From JAYEIA01 sp034659855 (lineage in GTDB: Bacteria > Bacteroidota > Bacteroidia > Bacteroidales > JAADGE01), in NCBI GenBank assembly GCA_034659855.1, contig JAYEIA010000125.1, forward strand, positions 1-11,342: a stretch of 11,342 nt of DNA, in the 5' to 3' direction. The position numbers were made by a program, and so were the translations under genes. The notes under the pieces are model-generated. The model saw nothing but the letters and a program-made list of their open reading frames with translations. It made no database searches and had not been told where the DNA came from. Below, piece by piece: positions 1 through 6,435 of this stretch. Each line of letters opens with the position of its first letter. Within the stretch, counting starts at the first letter, position 1.

Positions 1-187
1 CGGTTCTCCAAAGATGCAGCTCTTTAAGAAGTTTCTCATTTTTTAGTTGTAACCAATGCTTGTCTTTTTCGGACAATTTTGAGGTTTCCTCCGTCGGGTT
101 GTTTTTCTTATTTCCGGGTTTCTTTTGGGGTAAATCAGCATTTGACAGTAAGCTGTCCAATCCGCCTTTAAAACTTTTCTTCGCCAT
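1..187 (-). CDS. Small lysine-rich protein downstream of ParA, 3' end outside window (partial)
   Basis: The reading frame opens at ATG (185-187) and stays open for 62 codons to the window edge, so only the N-terminus is visible. It begins MAKKSFKGGLDSLLSN, followed by a Lys/Asn/Pro-rich, probably disordered linker (about residues 18-38) and then a charged amphipathic helix (KDKHWLQLKNEKLLKEL). I do not recognise a named family. The opening (basic residues, then G-G-L-D-x-L-L) resembles the N-terminal tip of ParB proteins (GRGLxALL type), which in ParB contacts ParA and stimulates its ATPase. It lies 81 bases downstream of parA on the same strand, so co-transcription and a ParA-partner role are reasonable inferences. 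No strong ribosome binding site precedes the start. Whether a ParB-like DNA-binding domain follows cannot be judged from this fragment. Confidence 0.7.
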   Translation of the reverse strand, partial: MAKKSFKGGLDSLLSNADLPQKKPGNKKNNPTEETSKLSEKDKHWLQLKNEKLLKELHLWRT

Positions 188-268
188 AGTTGAGTCGCCT
201 GTCAGATTTATATTTTATTGATTCTTTGATATATAGTTGGAGTCGAAGTACCTTATAAGATTGAGACC

Positions 269-1042
269 CTAATCTTTAAATTTCATATTGTCAACTTCCT
301 TTGCCAGTAACCTGTAGTCGTGTGCACCGTTGCTATTTTTATCGTATGAGAAAATGTCCATTCCGTTACTCGGTGCTTCCGCTAAAGCAATATTTTCCTT
401 TATTTTTGTTCTGAATACACGGTCGTCAAAATAGGTTTCAATCGTGTCGTAAATCTCTTTATGCAGAATTTTTCTTCGGTCGTATAAGGTTACAAATACA
501 CCGGTAATTTCAAGTTCTCGGTTGAGCCTTGATTTTATTTTATTGATTACTTCAAGTATTTTTGATAATCCTCTGACAGCCAAGTAGTGGGGCTGAATGG
601 GGATAAATATTTCAGTTGCTGCCGTAAAAGAATTTATTGTTAGGAGACCCAATGACGGCGGGCAATCAATAAAAATATAATCATATTTATCTCTCAAAGG
701 TTCAATCAGTTCTCTGAGAATATATTCTCTTCCGGGCTCGGCACTTAGTTCCATGTCGGCTCCCGATAAGTCAATGGTCGAGGGGACAATATGCAAATTC
801 TTATTTAGCACATGCGGTTTTAGTTCCGAGTGGCCTCTGATAGCATCGTAAATTGTTGGAATATCAAACGATTCGTCATTTTCTTCGATTCCGAAACTTA
901 CGGTCAAATTGGCCTGAGGGTCGGCATCAATCAATAGAACTTTTCTGCCCAGTGTTGCTAAGGCTGCCCCCAGATTTACTGTTGACGTTGTTTTTCCGAC
1001 ACCACCTTTGTGATTGCTGACTGATATTACTCTACAAGACAT
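269..1042 (-). CDS. parA: ParA/Soj-family deviant-Walker ATPase
   Basis: This is a 257-residue protein, a normal length for chromosomal ParA/Soj. The deviant Walker A motif KGGVGKTTS lies at residues 12-20, with signature Lys12 and P-loop Lys17. The ParA switch motif IDADPQAN follows at 38-45, and the Walker B strand YIFIDCPPS at 122-130. ParA proteins dimerise on ATP, bind DNA non-specifically and position a chromosome, plasmid or protein cargo when a partner stimulates hydrolysis. No recognisable ParB gene or parS-like 16-mer (TGTTTCACGTGAAACA) is visible. The next gene downstream instead starts with a ParB-like N-terminal tip. A candidate promoter sits 47 bases upstream. Family membership is clear. 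Whether it segregates DNA or positions another cargo is open, and the gene symbol denotes the family only. Confidence 0.95.
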   Translation of the reverse strand: MSCRVISVSNHKGGVGKTTSTVNLGAALATLGRKVLLIDADPQANLTVSFGIEENDESFDIPTIYDAIRGHSELKPHVLNKNLHIVPSTIDLSGADMELSAEPGREYILRELIEPLRDKYDYIFIDCPPSLGLLTINSFTAATEIFIPIQPHYLAVRGLSKILEVINKIKSRLNRELEITGVFVTLYDRRKILHKEIYDTIETYFDDRVFRTKIKENIALAEAPSNGMDIFSYDKNSNGAHDYRLLAKEVDNMKFKD

Positions 1043-1088
1043 ATTATTGGATGTAATTAATTCTTTGTCAATCTTTATATGCTATATG

Positions 1089-1096
1089 CAAATATA
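1089..1096 (-). promoter_or_regulatory. Candidate -7 promoter element for parA
   Basis: Read on the minus strand this is TATATTTG, a full match to the Bacteroidota -7 consensus TAnnTTTG, 47 bases before the parA ATG. No clear TTTG-type -33 element is found at the usual distance. An imperfect 8-bp inverted repeat (1128-1135 with 1147-1154, one G-T pair) lies just upstream and could be an operator or chance. Confidence 0.5.
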
Positions 1097-1211
1097 TAAT
1101 TTTTCTGAACATAAAATTAATAATAATCAGTCGATAAGCAAAAATAATTGACTGTATTAAGTTAAGGCTGTGTCTTTGTATTGATTTTTTTACAAACCAA
1201 CCGATAAATTT

Positions 1212-1997
1212 TTATTTGATTTTTCCGAATTGTTCAAAAACCCCGGTTCCAAAAAGTGCAAAGTCATATTTAACCGGGTCTTTGGCATCAAACTGCTTAA
1301 GCGTTGTGGTTAATAGTTCTGCTGATTTTCTGTCGTTTGCTTTTCGATGTAACAGTCCCAATGTTCGGCTGGTATTTCCTGTGTGGACATCAAGCGGGAT
1401 AATGAGTTCAGAAGGCGGAATACAATTCCATAAGCCAAAATGAACTCCCTTTGTATCGTGGCGACACATCCACATCAGAAACATGTTTATTCGTTTTGCC
1501 GCTGATTTTTTTATGGGGTTTGCCACATGCTTTTCCGAGCGATTTTCGTGATCCGACTGCATAAATACCGATCTGAACCGGCTAATTGCTCCATAAACTG
1601 ACTGCTCTTTTTTAAAACCTTCTGAAAATAAAGTTTCAAGCCCTCCGTGATTTGAATATATATTTTTGAATGCTCGTATGAAAAAATCTAAATCTTGAGG
1701 ATTGAATGTTCTGTGCTTGATATGCTGAAATCTTTGTTTGTCGCTGCCGGAATAATTCATAACAAAGTCATAAGGAGAGTTGCCCATGGCTTCCGTCATC
1801 CTTCGGGCATTTTGAATTATTATGGAGCGTTTTCCCCAAGCAATAGCGGCAGTTAAGAAAGCCGAGATTTCTATATCTTCTTTTTTTGTGAAGCTGTGAG
1901 GGATTTGAATAGGGTCGCTGTCGACAAATGACGGCCGATTGTATTGTTGAACTTTTGTTTCAAGAAAATCTTTGAGTTCGTTGAATTCTAAGGACAT
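1212..1997 (-). CDS. DUF2400 / TIGR02757 family protein
   Basis: This 261-residue protein matches DUF2400 (TIGR02757) across its length. Family landmarks seen are ISAFLTAAIAWGKRS (44-58), the NMFLMWMCRHD block (171-181), HFGLW (186-190), IPPSELIIPLDVHT (193-206), and the C-terminal block DPVKYDFALFGTG (240-252). The family has no established biochemical role that I know of. The segment LDVHTxxxSRxLGLL (202-216) resembles the region of helix-hairpin-helix DNA glycosylases such as endonuclease III that carries the catalytic Asp (VDTHxxR), with Asp203 as the equivalent. That likeness is an inference. The gene begins 30 bases after the stop of the upstream EamA-type permease, so the two are probably co-transcribed. 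A 169-base gap separates it from parA. There is no signal peptide, so it is cytoplasmic. Confidence 0.9.
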   Translation of the reverse strand: MSLEFNELKDFLETKVQQYNRPSFVDSDPIQIPHSFTKKEDIEISAFLTAAIAWGKRSIIIQNARRMTEAMGNSPYDFVMNYSGSDKQRFQHIKHRTFNPQDLDFFIRAFKNIYSNHGGLETLFSEGFKKEQSVYGAISRFRSVFMQSDHENRSEKHVANPIKKSAAKRINMFLMWMCRHDTKGVHFGLWNCIPPSELIIPLDVHTGNTSRTLGLLHRKANDRKSAELLTTTLKQFDAKDPVKYDFALFGTGVFEQFGKIK

Positions 1998-2027
1998 ATA
2001 TGACCGGTTTATTTGAAATTAAGGAGC

Positions 2028-2891
2028 TTAAACTTGCATCAAAATAAGAATAGATAGAAAAGCCAAGAGAATTCCTATCCAATTTATTGCAGTAACGGTT
2101 TCTTTAAAAAATACGGGAGCAGCAATCACAGACAGAGCAATAATCCCCATATTATTCACGGCATATACAATGGAGCTGTCCACGCCGCTGTATTCCAAGG
2201 CAAGTATCAGAAAATATATGGATCCAAAATTTACAACACCAAGCAATAGTCCGGTTGACAGGGTTCTCGGGATAATAAAGTCTTCTATTTGGTTTCGATT
2301 AAAAAATGCCGTAATAACTCCGACCACGCCGGCTATTCCGAAAGAAAATGCTGTAAACAGCGGTATTTCTTGGGCTTGTAATAAGTCATGTTGTGAATAT
2401 TTTATTAGTACATCAATGCATCCAATTCCCATAAACAAGATAACCGGCAAATAGATTTGCTCGGGGCTAAAGTCTTGTGTTTTCTTTTTAAATACCGACA
2501 GAAACACGGCAATGACGGCGGCAGTAATTCCCGCAATTTTTAATTCCGACAGCGACTCATTATAGTAGATTATAGAAAAAAGTATCGGAATAATTACCGA
2601 CATTTTGTTGGATACCGTAGTAACTGCTATGCCCGCCTTTTGGGTTGAAAATCCGATAACCCAAAACATAATTATCAGCAAAATCCCGATAATAAATGAC
2701 GGAATCAGCCAACTTCCTTCAGTGAGCATTTGGGCACTGAATTGGAGGTCGTTGAGGGCAAATCCAAGTCCCGAGGCCGAAAAATAATTCAATACAATGA
2801 CCGGGAAAAGTTTTATATTGTTGTGTTTAATCACTTTGAAGGTAACAACAATTAAAAAAGATGAGATGATGCTGAGAATTAACCAATACAT
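2028..2891 (-). CDS. EamA/DMT-superfamily membrane permease
   Basis: This 287-residue, very hydrophobic protein has ten predicted membrane helices (about 1-21, 28-46, 60-81, 90-110, 117-134, 146-165, 176-198, 211-232, 240-262 and 268-286). That is two repeats of five, the arrangement of drug/metabolite-transporter (EamA) permeases. Charged loops (KKKTQD near 135-140, NRNQIED near 198-204) separate the helices. DMT permeases carry amino acids, nucleotide sugars, amines or other small metabolites across the inner membrane. Nothing in the sequence fixes the substrate. It is the first gene of a probable two-gene unit with the DUF2400 gene and has a good promoter match about 90 bases upstream. Confidence 0.9.
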   Translation of the reverse strand: MYWLILSIISSFLIVVTFKVIKHNNIKLFPVIVLNYFSASGLGFALNDLQFSAQMLTEGSWLIPSFIIGILLIIMFWVIGFSTQKAGIAVTTVSNKMSVIIPILFSIIYYNESLSELKIAGITAAVIAVFLSVFKKKTQDFSPEQIYLPVILFMGIGCIDVLIKYSQHDLLQAQEIPLFTAFSFGIAGVVGVITAFFNRNQIEDFIIPRTLSTGLLLGVVNFGSIYFLILALEYSGVDSSIVYAVNNMGIIALSVIAAPVFFKETVTAINWIGILLAFLSILILMQV

Positions 2892-2982
2892 ATTTTCGGA
2901 ATAAGTACTTGTGTCTGTTTTTTAGTAGCCGGGGCGAACGATATTCTAATAAATCATAAAGATAAACTCCGGCAAAGTTCTG

Positions 2983-3014
2983 CAAAAATAGAAAACTCCC
3001 CTACTCTACAAAAA
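2983..3014 (-). promoter_or_regulatory. Promoter for EamA permease - DUF2400 unit
   Basis: On the minus strand a -33-like TTTTTG (3009-3014) is followed by an 18-base spacer and a -7 element TATTTTTG (2983-2990), which fits the Bacteroidota TTTG / TAnnTTTG arrangement. Transcription would start near 2976 and give a leader of about 85 bases before the permease ATG. The -33 bases are also the T-run of the adjacent terminator. Confidence 0.6.
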
Positions 3015-3048
3015 GAAATCAGAATTGACGGCAAACAATTCTGATTTC
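3010..3048 (-). terminator. Hairpin terminator with T-run (distal, peptidase side)
   Basis: A perfect 12-bp inverted repeat, GAAATCAGAATT (3015-3026) and AATTCTGATTTC (3037-3048), encloses a 10-base loop. On the minus strand the stem is followed by TTTTT (3014-3010), which gives an intrinsic-terminator shape. It lies about 200 bases beyond the peptidase stop, so it may act as a second, backstop terminator. It insulates the permease promoter that begins inside its T-run. Confidence 0.6.
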
Positions 3049-3067
3049 ATGTATGAGTTCAGTTTAA

Positions 3068-3101
3068 AAAGTTATAAAGTTGAAAGTTTATAAAGTTAAA
3101 G
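3068..3101. repeat. AT-rich imperfect tandem repeat
   Basis: Two adjacent copies of a unit of the form AAAGTT(T)ATAAAGTT occur at 3068-3082 and 3083-3101 and differ by one inserted T and the tail. This looks like a small slippage-prone, AT-rich repeat between genes. No function is implied. Confidence 0.55.
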
Positions 3102-3180
3102 TGCTAAAATAAAAGTTTTAAGTTAAATGCAAAATAATTTATAAAACCCTGATAATTAAGCATATAGCGTATTTTGCTAA

Positions 3181-3231
3181 AATAAAACATACTTTTTAGA
3201 CCGGGCTCATGTTTTATAGTGAAAAAGTATG
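3181..3231 (-). terminator. Hairpin terminator of the M49-like peptidase gene (proximal)
   Basis: A perfect 10-bp inverted repeat, CATACTTTTT (3188-3197) and AAAAAGTATG (3222-3231), starts 15 bases after the peptidase stop codon on the minus strand and is followed by TTTTATT (3187-3181). The loop is 24 bases and the stem is AT-rich, so strength is uncertain. The loop also holds ATGTTTTAT (3209-3217), which can pair with flanking copies of ATAAAAC, so alternative folds compete. Confidence 0.5.
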
Positions 3232-3245
3232 GTATAAAACTACAC

Positions 3246-4913
3246 TTACAATTCCAAATTGTCCAAACCTTGGTCAAAAATAATGTCAACAGGAATGCCG
3301 GCATCATTTACACGATTCAGATCTTTTTCAAGTTCGCCGTCTATTTTCCCTTTCTCATTGACCCACTTCAATGCATCAGTATAGTTTCCGTCTCCTTGGA
3401 GTATCAATATTTTCTCAGAAAGAGAGGTCATGGCTTCTTTCATTTTTTCCATGTTGATTCTGTATGTTCCGTTTTCCGGATTTTTTACAAATGCACCATG
3501 CTCTTTAAAATAGTAGAAGCGCAACATGTTGGCTTTTCCGTGTGAACTCGAAACCCCGAATCGAACCGAACGAAAAATACTTGCCATAAAGGTTACATAA
3601 TTATCCCTGAGGTCTTTCTCCGGGAATTCTCCTTGCTCATAAAGTTTAGTTACAAAAAACAAGCCCAGGATATCAGCCTTACCCTCTTCCAAAGTTGTAG
3701 AAACATCTTTCAATGCATTTCTCACCGAACCATTTCCGTTTACGGTTTCTTTAATACCCAAACCGTGGGCGGTTTCGTGAAACATTGTGTTTTCAAAAAA
3801 TGCATCAAAAGTAATGTGCTTCCTTTGGCTTTCATCAATTAACACTTCACTGATAGGAACCAATATTTTTTCAAATTTGGCTTTCATGGCATTTTTAAGT
3901 TGCAAACGTCTGCTGCCTTTTTCCAAGTGAACACGTTCGTCATTCGGAAGATTAATGGCTATTGTTTTGCTTCCTGCATTGCAATCGCCGGCATAAAATA
4001 CCACGTCATAAGCAGCCAATTCTGAGTCTCTTCCGGGAACTTCCTGTTTGTATTTTGCAGGAACAGGCAATTGTTTTTGCATTTCAGGCAATACTTCCGC
4101 AAAACGTTGAAGCGTTTTACTCCACTTTTTGTCTTTGATTAAAACGTATGATTCATGGGCTGCTTTGTATCCGTAAAGTGCATCTTCGTAGTTTTCAATG
4201 GGGCCGACAACAAAGTCTATGTCATTGTCTGTCATTTCCATCCATGCCATGTCTGAGGCCAAATAATCGTCGGAAAGTAAGGCTTCGGCTCTCAAGTTCA
4301 AATATTTTTTGAATCCTTCGCTTTCGGCTAATTCACCGGCTTGTTTCAATAAGTCGGCAGTTTCTTCAGTTCGCTCTTTATAAGCTTCATGGTACCATTC
4401 GGTATATAGATTGCCGTCATCATCTCTTTTAATAAGGGTGTACAAAGAGGTTTTATTGACCGACTCCAATGCATCAAATTCTTCTTCGGTCATATCTGTC
4501 GGATAAAACTGAGCACCTTTTGGCTTTTCTCCTACTCCGTCAACAAATGCTTTATTTCCGTTGAGGCGTTCCCACGGGCCGTAATTGATTTCGGCAAAAG
4601 CTTTCTCAGCATCTGTTTCAAGAGATTTCATAAGTGCAGTTTTATCTCCGTAGGCTTGCATCCAAAAGATTTCATCCATTAATTTTGCCGCTTTGAATAA
4701 CAGAGGCAACATTTCTTTCTGATTGTCAGTTAAGTGACTGACATCCGAAGTCAATTTAAATTCTGCAAATGCATTTACCTTTTCTTCCATAGCTGTTATC
4801 GTATCGTTATTGCTATTCTCAGAGGTGTTACGCTTAACTTCATCTGAGCAAGAGGTAATGACAAGAGTAATTACCGTTAATAGTGTTACTAATTTAACTA
4901 TTGATTTTTTCAT
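3246..4913 (-). CDS. Dipeptidyl-peptidase-III-like (M49-type) zinc metallopeptidase, lipoprotein
   Basis: The start is placed at ATG 4911-4913, giving 555 residues, because a lipoprotein signal begins there: MKKSIVK, a hydrophobic stretch, then lipobox ITSC with Cys22. An in-frame ATG 14 codons further up would bury this signal. The zinc motif is HETAH (379-383) followed by GLG, and the second motif EEGKAD (409-414) would supply the other zinc-binding Glu. The upstream block SKTIAINLPNDERV and KILVPIS are family landmarks shared with Nudix-linked plant/bacterial DPP-III-like proteins. Classical DPP III has HExxGH, so this is the HExxH branch. It probably cleaves peptides at the cell envelope. 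The residues after Cys (S-D-E) resemble a Bacteroidota surface-export signal, so it may face outward. It is separated by 210 bases from the DUF1015 gene upstream. Confidence 0.88.
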   Translation of the reverse strand: MKKSIVKLVTLLTVITLVITSCSDEVKRNTSENSNNDTITAMEEKVNAFAEFKLTSDVSHLTDNQKEMLPLLFKAAKLMDEIFWMQAYGDKTALMKSLETDAEKAFAEINYGPWERLNGNKAFVDGVGEKPKGAQFYPTDMTEEEFDALESVNKTSLYTLIKRDDDGNLYTEWYHEAYKERTEETADLLKQAGELAESEGFKKYLNLRAEALLSDDYLASDMAWMEMTDNDIDFVVGPIENYEDALYGYKAAHESYVLIKDKKWSKTLQRFAEVLPEMQKQLPVPAKYKQEVPGRDSELAAYDVVFYAGDCNAGSKTIAINLPNDERVHLEKGSRRLQLKNAMKAKFEKILVPISEVLIDESQRKHITFDAFFENTMFHETAHGLGIKETVNGNGSVRNALKDVSTTLEEGKADILGLFFVTKLYEQGEFPEKDLRDNYVTFMASIFRSVRFGVSSSHGKANMLRFYYFKEHGAFVKNPENGTYRINMEKMKEAMTSLSEKILILQGDGNYTDALKWVNEKGKIDGELEKDLNRVNDAGIPVDIIFDQGLDNLEL

Positions 4914-5014
4914 TGTTTTGAGTTTTATTTTAAGAAAAGCATGTATTTTGGGCATGTTTCATAAGTGTAAAGTTTATCTCTTTATTCATAATTGCTCAAT
5001 TTAGATTTAAGGTA

Positions 5015-5030
5015 TTTTGAAATTTCAAAA
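5015..5030. promoter_or_regulatory. Perfect 16-bp palindrome upstream of the peptidase gene
   Basis: TTTTGAAATTTCAAAA is fully symmetric and lies about 100 bases upstream of the peptidase start, in the 210-base gap after the DUF1015 gene. It could be an operator for a dimeric regulator. A second AT-only palindrome (ATTTTAAAA-C-TTTTAAAAT, 5057-5075) lies close by. No TAnnTTTG promoter element was found in this gap, so the peptidase may partly depend on read-through. Confidence 0.3.
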
Positions 5031-5123
5031 CCGGAGTTTACCTATTGTAAATGAGGATTTTAAAACTTTTAAAATAACGCAAAAATTTGCATTTATGAAA
5101 CATGGTGCATTTTGTTTTATATT

Positions 5124-6374
5124 CTAATTTTCAAGACTATGCACAATCATTCCACTCCTTAATTTTGGTTCAAACCATGTTACTTTCGGTGGCATAATCA
5201 TATCGTTGTCGGCAATATCCATGAGCTGTTTCATGGAAACCGGAAAGAGTGCAAAGGCCGCTTTCATTTCTCCGTTGTCCACTCGTTTTTGAAGTTCTCC
5301 TAATCCTCGAATACCGCCCACAAATTCAATTCTGTCGGAACGACGCAAATCTTTGATGTTTAAGACCGGATCCAAAATTTTGTCAGTAAGAATGGTTACA
5401 TCAAGTACGCCAATAGGGTCGTTTTCTTTGTATATTCCTTCTTTCGCTTCAAGCTTGTACCAGTTTCCGTCTATATACATGCCAAACGAATGTAAATTTT
5501 CAGGCTTATATTCTCTATTGCCGATTTTTTCAAGTTGGAAGTTTTCCTCAATTTTGGCTATGAATTCTTTGGTTGTATTTCCGTTAAGATCTTTTACCAC
5601 CCGGTTGTAATCAATAATCTTAAGCTGTGAAGCGGGGAAATTAACAGAGAGGAAATAATTATACTCTTCATCTCCGGTATGCTTTGGATTATTTTTCTTT
5701 CGTTCTGCTCCTACCAATGCTGCGGCTGCTGTTCTGTGATGACCGTCGGCAACATAGATGTATGGTATTTCTTTATCAAAAATGGTTTCAATTTCCTGTA
5801 CAGTATTTTCATCATCAATGACCCACAGTTGATGTCTTACCCCGTCATCCGGAGTAATATCATAAATCGGATCATTTTTAGTATTTTCTTCAACAATCTT
5901 ATCAATTTTTTCGTTATCGCGATAAGTAAAAAAAACCGGACCGGCGTTAATGTTTGTAACTCTCACGTGATTCATGCGGTCTTTTTCTTTGTCGGGGCGG
6001 GTGAGCTCATGTTTTTTTATGATACCGTCTGTATAGTCCTGAACTCCGGAGCCGCCAACCAGTCCGTATTGTATAGCTCCGTTCATGGTTTGAGCATAGA
6101 CATAAAACGATTTTTTATCTTCTTGTATAAAAACCCCGTCTTTTATAAATTTTTCAAAATTTTCCTTTGCCTTATTGTAAACAGCATCAGAATGTATATC
6201 AACATCAAGGGGCAGGTCAATTTCCGGCTTGTTTACATGAAAAAACGTATAGGGATTACCTTTGGCTTCTTCGCGTGCTTCCTGTGAGTTAAGAACATCG
6301 TAAGGTTTAGAAATTACCTTGTCGGCATATTCCGGATTTGGTCTAAATCCTTTAAATGGTTTTAATATTGACAT
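5124..6374 (-). CDS. DUF1015 family protein
   Basis: This 416-residue protein is a full-length DUF1015 member. Landmarks are LKPFKGFRPNPEYADKVISK (4-23) with PYDVLNSQEAREEA (24-37), the block KHELTRPDKEKDRMNHV (121-137), IYVADGHHRTAAAA (206-219), and the C-terminal MPPKVTWFEPKLRSGM (394-409). It has no signal peptide or membrane helix, so it is cytoplasmic. The biochemical role is not settled to my knowledge. DUF1015 genes commonly sit beside serC and serA in Bacteroidota, and the VADGHHR segment resembles the nucleotide/phosphate-binding motif of ParB/Srx-fold proteins, including archaeal free-serine kinase SerK. A role in serine metabolism is therefore a fair inference. Here it is separated from serA by a plus-strand gene and has its own -7 promoter match. 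Confidence 0.93.
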   Translation of the reverse strand: MSILKPFKGFRPNPEYADKVISKPYDVLNSQEAREEAKGNPYTFFHVNKPEIDLPLDVDIHSDAVYNKAKENFEKFIKDGVFIQEDKKSFYVYAQTMNGAIQYGLVGGSGVQDYTDGIIKKHELTRPDKEKDRMNHVRVTNINAGPVFFTYRDNEKIDKIVEENTKNDPIYDITPDDGVRHQLWVIDDENTVQEIETIFDKEIPYIYVADGHHRTAAAALVGAERKKNNPKHTGDEEYNYFLSVNFPASQLKIIDYNRVVKDLNGNTTKEFIAKIEENFQLEKIGNREYKPENLHSFGMYIDGNWYKLEAKEGIYKENDPIGVLDVTILTDKILDPVLNIKDLRRSDRIEFVGGIRGLGELQKRVDNGEMKAAFALFPVSMKQLMDIADNDMIMPPKVTWFEPKLRSGMIVHSLEN

Positions 6375-6382
6375 AAATATTT

Positions 6383-6390
6383 TAGTTTTG
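6383..6390 (+). promoter_or_regulatory. Weak candidate -7 element for the barrel-protein gene
   Basis: TAGTTTTG fits TAnnTTTG and lies 45 bases before the TTG start at 6436. No convincing -33 element is seen at 17-20 bases upstream. It overlaps the leader of the divergent DUF1015 gene. Confidence 0.3.
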
Positions 6391-6410
6391 GATGAATTAT
6401 TAAATTAACA

Positions 6411-6418
6411 CAAATTTA
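6411..6418 (-). promoter_or_regulatory. Candidate -7 element for the DUF1015 gene
   Basis: On the minus strand this reads TAAATTTG, a full match to TAnnTTTG, 36 bases before the DUF1015 ATG. No clear -33 element is seen. An independent promoter is expected because the serC-serA transcript should be stopped at 7683-7712, before it can reach this gene. Confidence 0.45.
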
Positions 6419-6435
6419 GAAAAACTTTTGAACTT

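Larger units (their letters stand above)
2892..3245. other. 354-base non-coding region between permease and M49-like peptidase genes
   Basis: No plausible gene is seen here. Short open frames on both strands lack family resemblance. From left to right it holds the permease leader and promoter (to 3014), a hairpin terminator sharing bases with that promoter (3010-3048), an AT-rich tandem repeat (3068-3101), two copies of the 13-mer TGCTAAAATAAAA (3102-3114 and 3175-3187), and a second hairpin (3188-3231) just downstream of the peptidase stop codon. Confidence 0.8.

Noticed and set aside
187..245. Near direct repeat TAGTTGAGTCG / TAGTTGGAGTCG
   Set aside because: Two short copies with an indel, not at the ends of any element, are too weak to call an attachment site or iteron.
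1128..1154. Imperfect inverted repeat CAGTCGAT...ATTGACTG near the parA promoter
   Set aside because: It has one G-T pair, an 11-base AT-rich loop and no repeated copy, so it may be chance. It is mentioned only in the parA promoter entry.
3104..3545. Short open frames around the peptidase 3' end on both strands
   Set aside because: They overlap the peptidase gene or the AT-repeat/terminator region and show no protein-family features.
4914..4955. 14-codon N-terminal extension of the M49-like peptidase
   Set aside because: It would bury the lipoprotein signal that begins at the ATG at 4911-4913, so the shorter start is preferred.
5679..6287. 202-codon plus-strand open frame opposite the DUF1015 gene
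   Set aside because: It lies wholly inside a well-supported DUF1015 gene, is Cys/Phe/Ile-rich in the way antisense frames of AT-rich genes are, and matches no family.
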